Notes: generated by a model from the letters alone, not told the origin. Numbered from the stretch's first letter, positions 45,300 to 55,222 are shown. The stretch is 64,000 bases of DNA from Amycolatopsis orientalis DSM 40040 = KCTC 9412 (GCF_000478275.1 NZ_ASJB01000009.1:1-64000), one strand, 5' to 3'. Program-made: numbers and translations.

Positions 45300-46847
45300 T
45301 CAGAGACCCGCCCAGAATCCGCAGTTGTGCACGGCCGCGAGGTCGACCGGGCCGATCTCGCCCGGCGCGAGCGACTGCGACTTCGGCGTGGGATGCCACT
45401 TCGGCAGTTCCGCGCCGTTCGGGTTCCCGGTTCGCGCGAACCGGGTCCAGTACTGGATCATCTGCGCCGCAAGGACTTTCTGCGCGGGCGACAATTCCGC
45501 CGGCACCCCGCCCAATTCAGACAAATACGCTAATTCAGACCCATGGGAAGCGCCGAGACGCATCCCCGGTGGCGCCGGAATGAGAGCGGGCGCGTTCCGA
45601 TCGGCGAATTCGTAACCGAAGGTCCGCGTGCGCGCACCGAGGAGACGTTCGGTCCCCACCTGGGGACAGCCCCAGATCCGATCGGTCATGGCGTCCGCGA
45701 ACGCCATCGCCGGACTGCCGTGCTTCGCCGACGGGTACTGCGCGGCGACGAGGGGTGCCTTGTCCCCGAAGGCGGTGCGCAGCAGTTCCTGATAGTGCTC
45801 CTCGCTGAACGGATGCCCGGGATACAGGGCGACGAACAGCCTCGCCTCGTCCCTGGTGACCCCGGTCAGCACGGGAACGCGGGCGAACCGTCCTTTCTCC
45901 AGTGCGGTGGCCGGATGCTCCGGCAGCAGGCCGGTGCCGAACGCGGGGCTCGCGAGCGGCAGGTCCACCAGATCCTTGACCTGAAGCCGCCGCAGGCAGG
46001 CGACGTCGGGGCAGCCGAGCTTCGCCGCGGCGCCGGCCCCCATCGCCTCGACCTCCGCACGCGGCGTGTAGGGCGATCCCGCGGGAACACCGGGGAAGAA
46101 ACCGCCGTCGGGCCAGGTCAAGGTGCACGGACCGCTCTGGATGATCGCGCGCTGGAACAGCCCCGCCGCCGACGGGGAGGTCAGCTGGGCACAGGTGCTC
46201 ATCGCACCCGCGGACTCGCCGAACAGCGTCACGTTCCGGGGATCCCCGCCGAACGCGCGGGCGTTGCGCTGCACCCAGCGAAGAGCGGCCTGCTGGTCCT
46301 GGAGGCCGAAGGAACCGGAGTCCCGCCCGAGTTCGGGATGACCGAAGAAACCGAACACGCCCAGCCGGTAGTTCACGGTCACCACGATGACGTCCCCGCC
46401 GAGGGCGAGGCGCTTGAAGTCGTAGTCGCTGCCGGCGCCGGAGGTGAACCCGCCACCGTGCACCCAGACCATCACCGGACGCGGTCTGTGCGCCGGCTTG
46501 GCCGGGCCGATCACGTTGAGATACAGGCAATCCTCGTTGTCGCTCGGGGCGGAGCCGAGGCCAGGGCCCTGCGCGCACCGCGGGCCGGGTTTGCTCGCGT
46601 CCCGCACGTCCGTCCACGGTTCGGGTCTCCGTGGTGGCGTCCAGCGCAGCTCGCCGACCGGTGGCGCGGCGAACGGAATGCCTTGGAAACTCCGGTATCC
46701 GCCGGTACTCACCCCGCGAACAGGACCGGAATCGGTGCGGACGACCAGGCTTTCGCCCGCCTCCGCCACCGATGTCGTCAGGGCGCCGAACGTCACCGCG
46801 CTCAGCACCAGGGTCAGAAGTCGCTTACTCATCCGTTGAGTTCGCAT
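45300..46847 (-). CDS. Secreted type-B carboxylesterase/lipase
   Basis: This 515-residue exported esterase has a Sec signal (MRTQRMSKRLLTLVLSAVTF, cleaved near AEA). The type-B fold carries GGYRSFQGIPFA near the N-terminus, the oxyanion-hole motif VWVHGGGF, the nucleophile LFGESAGAMS (Ser in GESAG), an acidic residue in GVTRDEARLF and a late His in LGASHGSELAY. It probably hydrolyses esters or lactones outside the cell. It stands alone, with a terminator shared with the VOC gene, and lies just downstream of the cdsA operon on the same strand. Confidence 0.92.
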   Translation of the reverse strand: MRTQRMSKRLLTLVLSAVTFGALTTSVAEAGESLVVRTDSGPVRGVSTGGYRSFQGIPFAAPPVGELRWTPPRRPEPWTDVRDASKPGPRCAQGPGLGSAPSDNEDCLYLNVIGPAKPAHRPRPVMVWVHGGGFTSGAGSDYDFKRLALGGDVIVVTVNYRLGVFGFFGHPELGRDSGSFGLQDQQAALRWVQRNARAFGGDPRNVTLFGESAGAMSTCAQLTSPSAAGLFQRAIIQSGPCTLTWPDGGFFPGVPAGSPYTPRAEVEAMGAGAAAKLGCPDVACLRRLQVKDLVDLPLASPAFGTGLLPEHPATALEKGRFARVPVLTGVTRDEARLFVALYPGHPFSEEHYQELLRTAFGDKAPLVAAQYPSAKHGSPAMAFADAMTDRIWGCPQVGTERLLGARTRTFGYEFADRNAPALIPAPPGMRLGASHGSELAYLSELGGVPAELSPAQKVLAAQMIQYWTRFARTGNPNGAELPKWHPTPKSQSLAPGEIGPVDLAAVHNCGFWAGL

Positions 46848-46899
46848 ACTCCGACCTTGGCCCGGTGCCCCGGACTTGTCACATGAGTTTCGCCTGGGT

Positions 46900-47796
46900 C
46901 TAAACAGGGACGAAGGCGGAGAGCAGCAACCAGGAGACGACGGCCGACGGGAGCAACGAGTCGAGCCGGTCCATCAGGCCACCGTGCCCCGGCAGCATGT
47001 TACCCATGTCCTTGACGCCGAGGTCGCGTTTGATCAGCGACTCGACGAGGTCGCCCAGCGTCGCGGTCAAGACGATCGCCGCGCCGAACAGCACACCCTG
47101 CCAGGCGTGTCCGTCGAGCAGCAGGCTCAAGGTCAGCGCACCCGCGACCACACCGGCCACCAGCGAACCGGCGAAACCTTCCCAGGTCTTCTTCGGGCTG
47201 ATGCTGGGCGCCATCGGATGCTTACCGCCCAGCACACCGGCGATGTAGCCGCCGGTGTCCGAAGCGACGACGCCGATCATGAACGCCAGCACGCGGCCGA
47301 CACCGTCCGCGGGCGGGACGAGCATGGCGGCGAAGGCACCGAAGAGCGGCAGGTACGCGGCGGCGAAGACCGATGCGCTGATGTCACGCAGATAGCCTTC
47401 CGCGCCACCGGGCAGCCGCCACAGCAGGCAGACCAGCACCGTCAGCACGAACGCCGTCAGCGCGCCCTCGCGGCCGAACGGCCACGCCAGCCAGATCATC
47501 GCCTGACCACCGACGAGCACCGGGACCAGTGCGATCCGGATGTCCGCCGCGCGCTTCAGCGCCCCGGCCAGCTCGATCGTGCCGACCGCGATGGCGATCG
47601 CGATGATGCCGATGAACAGAAACCGGACGGTGAGCAGGGACGTGACGATCGCCGCCCCCAGCAGCAGCCCGACCCCGATCGCGGCGGGCAGGTTGCGGCC
47701 GGCGCGGGAAACCTTCTTCGCCGGTTCCGGCTTCTCGGCCGGAACCGGTTCCGGGGCGTCCACCCGGTCCTCGCGTTCCTCGCTCACCTGGCTCAT
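46900..47796 (-). CDS. cdsA: Phosphatidate cytidylyltransferase
   Basis: This 298-residue integral membrane enzyme makes CDP-diacylglycerol from phosphatidate and CTP. The hydrophobic protein has about eight helices and the family signature KRDLGVKDMGNMLPGHGGLMDRLDS near the C-terminus (motif S-x-x-K-R-D-x-x-x-K-D-x-x-x-x-x-P-G-H-G-G), with Asp and Lys that bind CTP-Mg. A basic, Glu/Pro-rich tail of about 40 residues precedes the first helix. The ATG shares one base with the frr stop codon, so they are translationally coupled. Confidence 0.96.
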   Translation of the reverse strand: MSQVSEEREDRVDAPEPVPAEKPEPAKKVSRAGRNLPAAIGVGLLLGAAIVTSLLTVRFLFIGIIAIAIAVGTIELAGALKRAADIRIALVPVLVGGQAMIWLAWPFGREGALTAFVLTVLVCLLWRLPGGAEGYLRDISASVFAAAYLPLFGAFAAMLVPPADGVGRVLAFMIGVVASDTGGYIAGVLGGKHPMAPSISPKKTWEGFAGSLVAGVVAGALTLSLLLDGHAWQGVLFGAAIVLTATLGDLVESLIKRDLGVKDMGNMLPGHGGLMDRLDSLLPSAVVSWLLLSAFVPV

Positions 47797-48353
47797 CAGA
47801 CCTCGAGTAGCTCGGCTTCCTTGTGTTTCACCAGCTCGTCCACCTTGTGGGTGTAGGTGTCGGTGAGGTTCTGGAGTTCCTTCTCGGCGTGGACGACCTC
47901 GTCCTCGCCCGCCTCGCCGTCCTTCTTGATCCGGTCGAGTTCTTCCTTGGCCTTGCGGCGGACGCTGCGGATGGAGACGCGGGCGTCCTCGCCCTTGGCC
48001 TTGGCGACCTTCACCATCTCCTTGCGGCGCTCTTCGGTGAGCTGCGGGATGACGATCCGGATCACGTTGCCGTCGTTGCTCGGGTTGACGCCGAGGTCCG
48101 ACTCGCGGATCGCCTTCTCGATGGCGTTGAGCGAGGTCTGGTCGTAGGGCTTGATCAACGCCATCCGGGCCTCGGGCACGTTGACGCTCGCCATCTGGTT
48201 CAGCGGGGTCGGCGCGCCGTAGTACTCGACGACAATGCGCGAGAACATCCCAGGGTGGGCCCGGCCGGTGCGCACCGACGACAGGTCCTCCTTGGCGACG
48301 GACACCGCTTTTTCCATCTTCTCCTCGGCGTCGAGGAGGGTCTCGTCGATCAC
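47796..48353 (-). CDS. frr: Ribosome recycling factor
   Basis: This 185-residue RRF splits post-termination 70S ribosomes together with EF-G. The length and motifs are canonical: [27 protein letters not shown], the [15 protein letters not shown] hinge region and the [24 protein letters not shown] helix. It starts with GTG 48353. It sits between pyrH and cdsA in the conserved operon order. Confidence 0.98.
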   Translation of the reverse strand: MIDETLLDAEEKMEKAVSVAKEDLSSVRTGRAHPGMFSRIVVEYYGAPTPLNQMASVNVPEARMALIKPYDQTSLNAIEKAIRESDLGVNPSNDGNVIRIVIPQLTEERRKEMVKVAKAKGEDARVSIRSVRRKAKEELDRIKKDGEAGEDEVVHAEKELQNLTDTYTHKVDELVKHKEAELLEV

Positions 48354-48404
48354 GGCAACTCCCGTTGTTGTGTATTCGTACCGGTTGCGAAGATCAGAGC
48401 AGGA

Positions 48405-49148
48405 CTACGCGGGAACCCCGTCGGCGGGGGTGTCGACCAGGGTGCCGATCCTCTCACCACTGACCGCACGAGCGATGTTCCCCTCGGTGAGCAGATTGAA
48501 CACGATGATCGGCATGTTGTTGTCCATGCAGAGGCTGAACGCGGTGGCGTCGGCGACCTTGAGGTCCCGTTCCAGCACCTCGCGGTGGCTGATCTCGTGG
48601 AACATCTCGGCGGTCGGATCGCTCTTCGGGTCCGCGGTGTAGACGCCGTCGACGGCCTTCGCCATCAAGACGGCCTCGCAGCCGAGTTCGAGCGCGCGCT
48701 GCGCGGCGGCGGTGTCGGTGGAGAAGTACGGCATGCCGACCCCGGCGCCGAAGATGACGACGCGGCCCTTCTCCAGGTGACGCTCGGCGCGGCGCGGGAT
48801 GTACGGCTCGGCGACCTGGCCCATGGTGATGGCGGTCTGCACGCGGGTGGGCAGGCCCTCCTTCTCCAGGAAGTCCTGCAGTGCCAAGCAGTTCATGACG
48901 GTGCCGAGCATCGCCATGTAGTCGGCGCGGTCGCGGTCCATGCCGCGCTGCGACAGTTCCGCGCCGCGGAAGTAGTTCCCGCCGCCGATCACGACGGCGA
49001 TCTGCACGCCCGTCCGCGCGACGTCGGCGATCTGCTGAGCGACCGAGTGCACCACATCCGGATCAACCCCGATGGAACCGCCGCCGAACATCTCGCCGCC
49101 CAGCTTCAGCAGCACCCGCCGGTATCCGCCTTCGACCCGGACACCCAT
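48405..49148 (-). CDS. pyrH: UMP kinase
   Basis: This 247-residue amino acid kinase-fold enzyme phosphorylates UMP to UDP with [16 protein letters not shown] is the phosphate-binding N-terminus, [11 protein letters not shown] the UMP-binding region and [33 protein letters not shown] the typical core. ATG 49148 has AGGGAGGG four bases away, and I prefer it to the frame from 49211, which crosses a terminator. It is the third gene of the rpsB-tsf-pyrH-frr order. Confidence 0.97.
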   Translation of the reverse strand: MGVRVEGGYRRVLLKLGGEMFGGGSIGVDPDVVHSVAQQIADVARTGVQIAVVIGGGNYFRGAELSQRGMDRDRADYMAMLGTVMNCLALQDFLEKEGLPTRVQTAITMGQVAEPYIPRRAERHLEKGRVVIFGAGVGMPYFSTDTAAAQRALELGCEAVLMAKAVDGVYTADPKSDPTAEMFHEISHREVLERDLKVADATAFSLCMDNNMPIIVFNLLTEGNIARAVSGERIGTLVDTPADGVPA

Positions 49149-49176
49149 GTCGCCCTCCCTAATGCTCTGAACCCGA

Positions 49177-49213
49177 CTGTGCCCCGTCCCCGATGGACGG
49201 AGACGGGGCACAG
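49177..49213 (-). terminator. Hairpin between tsf and pyrH
   Basis: CTGTGCCCCGTC (49177-49188) is perfectly complementary to 49202-49213 with a 13-base loop. It lies in the 94-bp gap after tsf and before pyrH, so it may attenuate transcription into pyrH rather than separate two units completely. Confidence 0.8.
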
Positions 49214-49242
49214 TGGTGACTCTTGTGTTCCGCGGCCTGGGA

Positions 49243-50067
49243 TCAGGCCTGGCCGACCTCGAACCGGGCGAACCGGCTCACGGTCACGCCGGCCTCGTCG
49301 AGCAGGGCCTTGACGGTCTTCTTGTTGTCCTTGACCGACGGCTGCTCGAGCAGGACGTTGTCCTTGTAGTAGGCGTTGACCTTGCCCTCGATGATCTTCG
49401 GCATGGCCTGCTCCGGCTTGCCCTCTTCGCGGGCGGTGGCCTCGGCGACGCGGCGCTCGTTCTCGACGACGTCGGCCGGGACCTCTTCACGCGTGAGGAA
49501 CTTGGCCTTCAGCGCGGCGACCTGCATGGCGGCGCCACGGGCGGCCTCGGCGGCGGCCTCGCCCTCACCGGTGTACTCGATGAGTACGCCGACGGCGGGC
49601 GGGAGGTCCGCACCGCGACGGTGCAGGTAGGTGGTGGTGTTGCCCTCGAAGACGGCGACACGGCGCAGCTCGAGCTTCTCGCCGATGCGGGCGGCCAGCT
49701 CCTGGACCTGCTCGTCGACGGTCTTGCCGTCGAGCGAGGCGGCCTTCAGCTTCTCGACGTCGCTGGTCTTCTCGGCCTTCGCGACCTCGACGATCTTCGC
49801 GGCGAGGGCCTGGAAGTCCTCGTTCTTCGCGACGAAGTCGGTCTCGGAGTCGAGCTCGATCAGCACGCCGCCGTCACCGGCGACGAGGCCCTCGGCGGTG
49901 GCGCGCTCGGCGCGCTTGCCGACGTCCTTGGCGCCCTTGATGCGCAGGAACTCGACGGCCTTGTCGAAGTCGCCGTCGTTCTCCTCCAGCGCCTTCTTGC
50001 AGTTCATCATGCCGGAGCCGGTGAGCTCCCGGAGACGCTTCACGTCTGCGGCGGTGTAGTTCGCCAT
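49243..50067 (-). CDS. tsf: Translation elongation factor Ts
   Basis: This 274-residue EF-Ts is the nucleotide-exchange factor for EF-Tu. The N-terminal UBA-like region [28 protein letters not shown] and the core motif [22 protein letters not shown] are textbook. It uses ATG 50067 with a purine-rich site upstream. It is flanked by hairpins on both sides, suggesting graded expression with rpsB and pyrH. Confidence 0.98.
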   Translation of the reverse strand: MANYTAADVKRLRELTGSGMMNCKKALEENDGDFDKAVEFLRIKGAKDVGKRAERATAEGLVAGDGGVLIELDSETDFVAKNEDFQALAAKIVEVAKAEKTSDVEKLKAASLDGKTVDEQVQELAARIGEKLELRRVAVFEGNTTTYLHRRGADLPPAVGVLIEYTGEGEAAAEAARGAAMQVAALKAKFLTREEVPADVVENERRVAEATAREEGKPEQAMPKIIEGKVNAYYKDNVLLEQPSVKDNKKTVKALLDEAGVTVSRFARFEVGQA

Positions 50068-50118
50068 CGTGGGTGTGTCCGTCCTTTTTCAGGTACGAGA
50101 AAGTCTTGTGGGAAGTCA

Positions 50119-50150
50119 CCCGTGGGGCCACCCGGAGGCGGCCCCACGGG
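50119..50150 (-). terminator. Hairpin between rpsB and tsf
   Basis: CCCGTGGGGCC (50119-50129) is perfectly complementary to 50140-50150 with a ten-base loop. It lies ten bases after the rpsB stop. It is positioned as an attenuator or processing stem between two genes usually transcribed together. Confidence 0.8.
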
Positions 50151-50159
50151 CGTGGTGCA

Positions 50160-51032
50160 TCAGGAGGAGGCGGTGGCCTGCTCGGCCGGAGCCTCGGTGG
50201 GGGCCTCGGTCGCGGCGGCGGCTTCCTTGGCGTCCGCGGCGGCGGTCTCGGAGCCGGCGAGCAGCTCCTTCTCCCACTCGGCCAGCGGCTCGTCCGTGGC
50301 GACGCCCGCCTCGGGCTTGGCGTCGGCGGAGGAACCGTTGCGGCTGGAGCGGGCCATCAGACCGGCGGCGGCGGCCTCGGCCACGACCTTGGTCAGCAGC
50401 GCGGCCGAACGGATCGCGTCGTCGTTACCCGGAATCGGGTAGTCGACCTCGTCCGGGTCGCAGTTGGTGTCCAGGATCGCGACGACCGGGATGTTCAGCT
50501 TGCGAGCCTCGCCGACGGCGATGTGCTCCTTCTTCGTGTCGACGATCCACACGATGCTCGGCACCTTGGCCATGTCGCGGATACCGCCGAGGGTCTTCTC
50601 GAGCTTGTCCTTCTCACGGGTGAGCGTGAGGATTTCGCGCTTGGTCAGGCCGGCGAAGCCGCCGGTCTGCTCCTGCGACTCGAGCTCCTTCAGGCGGAGA
50701 AGACGCTTGTGCACCGTCTGGAAGTTGGTCAGCATGCCGCCGAGCCAGCGCTGGTTCACGTAGGGCATGCCCACGCGCGAGGCTTCGGCCGCGATGGCCT
50801 CCTGGGCCTGCTTCTTCGTGCCGACGAACATGATGGTGCCGCCGTGCGCGACGGTTTCCTTGATGAACTCGAACGCACGGTCGATGTAGGTCAGCGTCTG
50901 CTGCAGGTCGATGATGTAGATGCCATTGCGCTCGGTGAAGATGTAGCGCTTCATCTTCGGGTTCCACCGACGGGTCTGGTGCCCGAAGTGCACGCCGCTG
51001 TCGAGCAGCTGCTTCATGGTGACGACGGCCAT
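50160..51032 (-). CDS. rpsB: 30S ribosomal protein S2
   Basis: This 290-residue S2 has the canonical start [24 protein letters not shown] and the KPDLVIVVDTKKE-like segment [23 protein letters not shown]. The C-terminal tail of about 45 residues is Ala/Glu/Thr-rich, an actinobacterial feature. I chose ATG 51032; the frame is open to 51302 but the extra 90 residues are low complexity and not part of S2. It is the first gene of the rpsB-tsf-pyrH-frr-cdsA cluster, with the promoter presumably in the 383-bp gap. Confidence 0.97.
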   Translation of the reverse strand: MAVVTMKQLLDSGVHFGHQTRRWNPKMKRYIFTERNGIYIIDLQQTLTYIDRAFEFIKETVAHGGTIMFVGTKKQAQEAIAAEASRVGMPYVNQRWLGGMLTNFQTVHKRLLRLKELESQEQTGGFAGLTKREILTLTREKDKLEKTLGGIRDMAKVPSIVWIVDTKKEHIAVGEARKLNIPVVAILDTNCDPDEVDYPIPGNDDAIRSAALLTKVVAEAAAAGLMARSSRNGSSADAKPEAGVATDEPLAEWEKELLAGSETAAADAKEAAAATEAPTEAPAEQATASS

Positions 51033-51415
51033 TGCCGGAATCAACCTCTTCTGTGTCGTGCGCGCCCGGCCCGGCCGGGATCGCGCTTGCTCGGTTCGTC
51101 GCTCTCGGCCGGGTGGCCGATCGCCCTGGTGCAGATGCTCCGGCCCGGACCCGGGAGCGAAGTGATTCCAGGGACCGCCGGACCGTGTGCCCCCGGTTGT
51201 CCTGACCCTCCGTGAGGAGATCGGCCATCGGGAGCGCGCACGTGCACGCGAAGTCAGTCCGCTGCCGCGGACCGCGCAAAAGAGTCTACTCCCTGTCGCC
51301 ACCGCCTACCGCACCGGCAGCCCCTGATGAGAGCGGTTGTCCACAACCGGCTCGGTTATCCACAGATTCCCCCGGCGCGCCCCACGCGCCACGCCGGGCC
51401 CGCAGGCTGGAACAC
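51033..51415. other. rpsB/M23 divergent gap with two DnaA-box-like sites
   Basis: This 383-bp gap holds the promoters of rpsB (minus) and the M23 peptidase (plus). TAGACT on the minus strand (51283-51288) is a plausible rpsB -10 box, without a good -35 box. TTGTCCACA (51337-51345) and TTATCCACA (51356-51364), 19 bp apart, match the DnaA-box consensus. The long 5' leader of rpsB is GC-rich with several possible stems, but I cannot assign a known leader class. No gene is seen. Confidence 0.55.
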
Positions 51416-52021
51416 ATGACCATGACGACCTGTTCCCGCCCTGTCACCAGGCATTCCGTCGCGATCGACCGCAACGGCGGCAGGCACCGCCGTCCCGGAC
51501 GGCCGAGGGCACTGCCCCGCGTCGCGATCCTCGCGACCGTGCTCGCGCTCTTGGCCGCGTTCGCCACGCCGGGGACGGCCAGGGGCGCCCCTTCGCCGCA
51601 AGGACGCCTCTCTTGGCCGCTCTCTTCGGCACCCAGCGTCACCAGGTATTTCGAACCGCCGGCGACCCCGTACGGCCCCGGTCATCGCGGCGTCGACCTG
51701 GCCTCCGCGCCGGGCGCGAACGTGCTCGCGGCCGCCGAAGGGGTGGTGATGTTCGCCGGGCAGGTGGCCGGTGTCGGGGTGGTCTCGCTCGATCACGACG
51801 GCGGCCTCCACACCACCTATCAGCCGCTCACCCCGTCCGTCACCGCGGGTGATCAGGTGTACCGGGGCCAGGTGCTCGGGACGCTCGCGGCCGGGCATCC
51901 GGGCTGTCCGGAGCCGGCGTGCCTCCACTTCGGCGTCCAGCGAGGCGGGGAGTACGTCGACCCGCTCGCACTGATCGGCGAACCGGCGGAGATCCGCCTG
52001 AAACCGTGGGAAGGAGGCTAG
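51416..52021 (+). CDS. Secreted M23 metallopeptidase
   Basis: This 201-residue exported endopeptidase has a cytoplasmic basic stretch, a hydrophobic signal (ALPRVAILATVLALLAAFATPG, cut near ARG) and an M23/LytM domain. The zinc ligands are visible: GHRGVDLASAPG supplies the HxxxD pair and PACLHFGVQRG the HxH-like pair. The intervening GVVSLDHDGGLHTTYQPL is typical. It cleaves peptidoglycan cross-bridges. I prefer ATG 51416 over ATG 51425 as slightly upstream. It is the only plus-strand gene in the housekeeping block and converges on whiG, with stops four bases apart. Confidence 0.92.
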   Translation: MTMTTCSRPVTRHSVAIDRNGGRHRRPGRPRALPRVAILATVLALLAAFATPGTARGAPSPQGRLSWPLSSAPSVTRYFEPPATPYGPGHRGVDLASAPGANVLAAAEGVVMFAGQVAGVGVVSLDHDGGLHTTYQPLTPSVTAGDQVYRGQVLGTLAAGHPGCPEPACLHFGVQRGGEYVDPLALIGEPAEIRLKPWEGG

Positions 52022-52025
52022 CTTT

Positions 52026-52961
52026 TCAAGCCTGCTCGACCAGCTTCGCGCGCAGCCGCATGACGGCCCGCGTGTGCAGCTGACTGACCCGCGACTCGGT
52101 GACGCCGAGGACCTTGCCGATCTCGGCCAGCGTCAGGCTCTCGAAGTAGTAGAGACCGACCACGATCCGGTCGCGTTCGGTGAGCTGGGCGATCGCCTGC
52201 GCCAGCTGGCGGCGGTTGTCCTGGTCGACCAGGACGGCCACCGGGTCGACGGCGCCGTCGTCGGGCAGGGTGTCGACCAGCGAGCCGCTGTCCTTGCCGG
52301 CGGCGACGAGGTCTTCCAGGGCGATGACGCTGGTCAGCTGCATCTGGCCGTAGAACTCGCGCAGGTCGTCGACACTGATTTCGAGTTCGGCCGCCAGTTC
52401 GGCGTCGGTCGGCGTGCGGTTCAGCCGGGCGCCGAGGCGTTCCAGCGCGCGTTCGGCCTCGCGGGCCTTGCTGCGCACCGCCCTCGGGACCCAGTCCTGG
52501 GAGCGGAGGTCGTCGAGGATCGCGCCGCGGATGCGCTGCATCGCGTAGGTCTCGAAGCGCAGGCCCCTGGCGGGCTCGAACTTCTCGATCGCGTCGACCA
52601 GGCCGAAGATCCCGGACTGGATGAGGTCGCCGACGTCGACATGGGTCGGCAGGCCGGTGCCGACCCGGCCCGCGACGTACTTGACCAGCGGGGCGTAGTG
52701 CAGCACGAGCCTGTCGCGCACGACCTGGTCCGGCGACTCGGTGAACTCGCGCCACAGCGCCTGGATCCCGGCGTCCACCTCGTAACTCGTCCGCGCTTCG
52801 GGCGCGACGGCAGGACCGTCCCCGCCGGGACGGTGTTTCCCGGCGGCTTCGGTGACATGTGGGTCGGCGGTCATCGGACCGCCGTTCTCAGCATGCGACT
52901 CAGGATGGTCTCCGTGCTCGTGCGGATGCGCGTGCGCCGCCGGTTCGGTCCGCCGGGTCAC
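52026..52961 (-). CDS. whiG: Sporulation sigma factor WhiG-like (sigma-28 family)
   Basis: This sigma-28 family factor has region 2 (YAPLVKYVAGRVGTGLPTHVDVGDLIQSGIFGLVDAIEKFEP and RFETYAMQRIRGAILDDLRSQDW), region 3 and region 4 (LTERDRIVVGLYYFESLTLAEIGKVLGVTESRVSQLH). WhiG commits aerial hyphae to sporulation in streptomycetes. With GTG 52961 as start, placed 9 bases after GGGGAGG (52971-52977), it has 311 residues and a His-rich N-terminal tail (AHAHPHEHGDHPESHAENGG); ATG 52874 would give the usual 282 residues. It follows the XerC-type recombinase gene by 20 bp. Confidence 0.93.
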   Translation of the reverse strand: MTRRTEPAAHAHPHEHGDHPESHAENGGPMTADPHVTEAAGKHRPGGDGPAVAPEARTSYEVDAGIQALWREFTESPDQVVRDRLVLHYAPLVKYVAGRVGTGLPTHVDVGDLIQSGIFGLVDAIEKFEPARGLRFETYAMQRIRGAILDDLRSQDWVPRAVRSKAREAERALERLGARLNRTPTDAELAAELEISVDDLREFYGQMQLTSVIALEDLVAAGKDSGSLVDTLPDDGAVDPVAVLVDQDNRRQLAQAIAQLTERDRIVVGLYYFESLTLAEIGKVLGVTESRVSQLHTRAVMRLRAKLVEQA

Positions 52962-52981
52962 CTGCCGAGTCCTCCCCGGCA

Positions 52982-53977
52982 TCATCGGGCCCGGGGGTGT
53001 GCGCGGTCGTGGATCGCCTTCAGCCGATCGACGGTCACATGAGTGTAGAGCTGCGTGGTAGCCAGCGTAGCGTGACCAAGCAGTTCCTGAACGCTCCGAA
53101 GATCGGCACCGCCTTCGAGCAGATGAGTGGCCGCCGAATGCCTCAGGCCGTGCGGCCCCATGTCGTTCGCGCCCGGCACCGAGCCGACGGCGTCGTGGAC
53201 CACCCGGCGGGCCGCCCGCGGATCGAGCCTGCCGCCCCGTGCCCCCAGGAAGAGCGCGGCCTCCGCCTTGCCCTTCGCCGCGGCGGCGAGCTTTCCCCTG
53301 CCCTCGTCCAGCCACGCCCGCACCGCCGTTTCGGCGGGGACACCGAACGGCACCACGCGTTCCTTGCCGCCCTTGCCCAGCACGAGCACGACCCGGCGGG
53401 AGAAATCGACGTCGCCCACGTCCAGCCCGCACAGTTCGGAGACCCGCACACCGGTCGCATAAAGCAGTTCCACGATGGCACTGTCCCTCAAGGCCACCGG
53501 GTCCCGCTGTTCGGCACCGGCGGCTGAGAATCGCATGACCTCGCTCGCCTGCTCGGCCCGGAGGACCCCGGGGAGCTTGCGATGCGCGCGCGGTGCCACC
53601 AGCCGGCCGCCCGGATCGGTCGCGAGCGCCCCGGCCCGGTGAGCCCACGCGGTGAAGGTGCGGGCCGCCGCCGCCCGCCTGGCCAGCGTCGTCCGGCTGG
53701 CCCCTTCCTCGCGTTGCCGGGCGAGCCAGCCGCGCAGCGTCTGAATGTCGAGGTCGGAGAACCGGCCGCCGTTCGCGTCCACGAAGCCCGTCAGCGACAC
53801 CACATCGCCGAGATAGGCCCGGACCGTATGCGCGGACAGCCCGCGTTCCAGGGAAAGGTGCCGCTCGTAGTCGTCGATCAGCTTCCGGACAGGCTCCGGA
53901 AGCGCGGCACGGGCGGCGCGCGAATCGTGCTTGCGGACGCGTTTTCCCGTGCCGTGGGGACCTTCGGTCGACGGCAT
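52982..53977 (-). CDS. xerC: Tyrosine recombinase XerC
   Basis: This 331-residue tyrosine recombinase has a SAM-like N-terminal domain ([26 protein letters not shown]) and a catalytic domain with the Arg of [13 protein letters not shown], the Lys-containing beta-hairpin [28 protein letters not shown] (His and Arg), [13 protein letters not shown] and the nucleophile Tyr in LYTHV. XerC/D resolves chromosome dimers at dif. Its position between dprA and whiG is conserved in actinobacteria, so it is a core gene, not an element integrase. ATG 53977 is chosen over 54025. Confidence 0.93.
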   Translation of the reverse strand: MPSTEGPHGTGKRVRKHDSRAARAALPEPVRKLIDDYERHLSLERGLSAHTVRAYLGDVVSLTGFVDANGGRFSDLDIQTLRGWLARQREEGASRTTLARRAAAARTFTAWAHRAGALATDPGGRLVAPRAHRKLPGVLRAEQASEVMRFSAAGAEQRDPVALRDSAIVELLYATGVRVSELCGLDVGDVDFSRRVVLVLGKGGKERVVPFGVPAETAVRAWLDEGRGKLAAAAKGKAEAALFLGARGGRLDPRAARRVVHDAVGSVPGANDMGPHGLRHSAATHLLEGGADLRSVQELLGHATLATTQLYTHVTVDRLKAIHDRAHPRAR

Positions 53978-54082
53978 GCCGATCACGCTGCGCGATGTAC
54001 GGCGGATGGTCAAGTATCGCCGCACCTTGTTGCGGTGTCCGTGGTCGGATCGTGCCGGGATGGCGTCTCAGGTGTAGGCCAG

Positions 54083-55222
54083 TCAGGTCCTGCCCGCCCG
54101 TCTTCGCCACCCTGCGTCACCCCTTTCCGCGAAACCGTCGAGTTCCAGCTCGGGCAGCAGCGAACGGATGCGCTCCACCGGGATGCCGGATTCGGCCGCG
54201 ATCCGCTCCTCCGGCTTGGCCGATCGTTCGGACAGCGCGTCGTGCACGCGCGAGGCCTCCGGACCGAGCCGGTCGGTGCGGCGGCGCGGTCTCGCCGGAT
54301 CCGCGGCCTGGTGCCCGAGCCGTCCGGCGGTCTCGAGGATCTCGTCCACCGAGGTCACCAGCGTGGCCTCGCCCTCGCGGATCAGCGCGTGGCAGCCGGC
54401 GGACATCCCCGACGACACCGGTCCCGGCAGCGCCATCACGACCTTGCCCAGGGCCGCGGCCGTCCCCGCGGTGTTCCGCGCACCACTGCGCCTGCCCGCC
54501 TCCACCACGACGGTCCCTTCGGTGAGCGCAGCGATCAGCCGGTTCCGGACGAGGAAGCGATGTCTCGCGGGCGGGGTGCCCGGCGGGTACTCGCTGACCA
54601 CCGCGCCCGTCTTCCCGATGGTGCGCAACAAGGTCGCGTGCTGGGCCGGGTAACCGGCGTCGATCCCGCAGCCGAGCAGGGCGACCGTCGTGCCGGACGC
54701 GCTCAGCGCGCCGCGGTGGGCCGCGCCGTCGATGCCGTACGCCGCCCCCGAGAACACCGGTATCCCGCGGCTCGCCAGGTGATAGCCCACCTCGGCCGCG
54801 TGGTGCTCGCCGTACTCGGTCGCCGCGCGGGCACCGACGATCGCGATCGCCTGGTCCACCGCCTCGTCGAGCCTGGCCGGGCCGCGGACCCACAGCGCCA
54901 GCGGAGAGGCCACACCGGAGACACCCCTGCCCCGGGCGACGGCCAGCGAGAGCAGCGGCCAAGCAGGCCACTCGTCGTCTTCCGGGATGACGAGCCGGGT
55001 CTCCCCCGCCGCCGCCCGCACCAGATCCCGCTCGGCGTAGTCATGTGCGCGCCGTGCGGCCGTCTCGTCGCGCACCTTCGCCGGGCAATCGGCCAGCCGC
55101 ACCCGTTCCGCGGCCACGACCGGACCGTGCTCGCCGACGAAATCGGCCAGCGCGGGAGCCGGCGGTTCGGCCACGCGCAGGAGGTACGACCGGGCGATCC
55201 GTTCGGCCTCGAATTCACTCAT
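54083..55222 (-). CDS. dprA: DNA-processing protein DprA
   Basis: This 379-residue protein binds single-stranded DNA and loads RecA during transformation or other uptake. The Rossmann-like core has IAIVGARAATEYGEH, the GSRxxS-like FSGAAYGIDGAAHRGAL and GARNTAGTAAALGKVVMALPG. A C-terminal DprA-type winged helix (ERIAAESGIPVERIRSLLPELELDGF) follows. ATG 55222 shares one base with the comM stop, implying coupling. Competence is not established for this group; the gene may act in recombination. Confidence 0.95.
   Translation of the reverse strand: MSEFEAERIARSYLLRVAEPPAPALADFVGEHGPVVAAERVRLADCPAKVRDETAARRAHDYAERDLVRAAAGETRLVIPEDDEWPAWPLLSLAVARGRGVSGVASPLALWVRGPARLDEAVDQAIAIVGARAATEYGEHHAAEVGYHLASRGIPVFSGAAYGIDGAAHRGALSASGTTVALLGCGIDAGYPAQHATLLRTIGKTGAVVSEYPPGTPPARHRFLVRNRLIAALTEGTVVVEAGRRSGARNTAGTAAALGKVVMALPGPVSSGMSAGCHALIREGEATLVTSVDEILETAGRLGHQAADPARPRRRTDRLGPEASRVHDALSERSAKPEERIAAESGIPVERIRSLLPELELDGFAERGDAGWRRRAGRT

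Noticed and set aside
52982..53977. XerC-type recombinase considered as a mobile-element integrase that moved the conflict cassette
   Set aside because: It occupies the conserved actinobacterial slot between dprA and whiG, 14 kb from the cassette, and looks like the core chromosome-dimer recombinase.
52026..54110. A 694-codon minus-strand frame joining the xerC region to whiG
   Set aside because: Only its last about 310 codons match a protein (WhiG). The rest is a shadow frame of the xerC gene in another phase.
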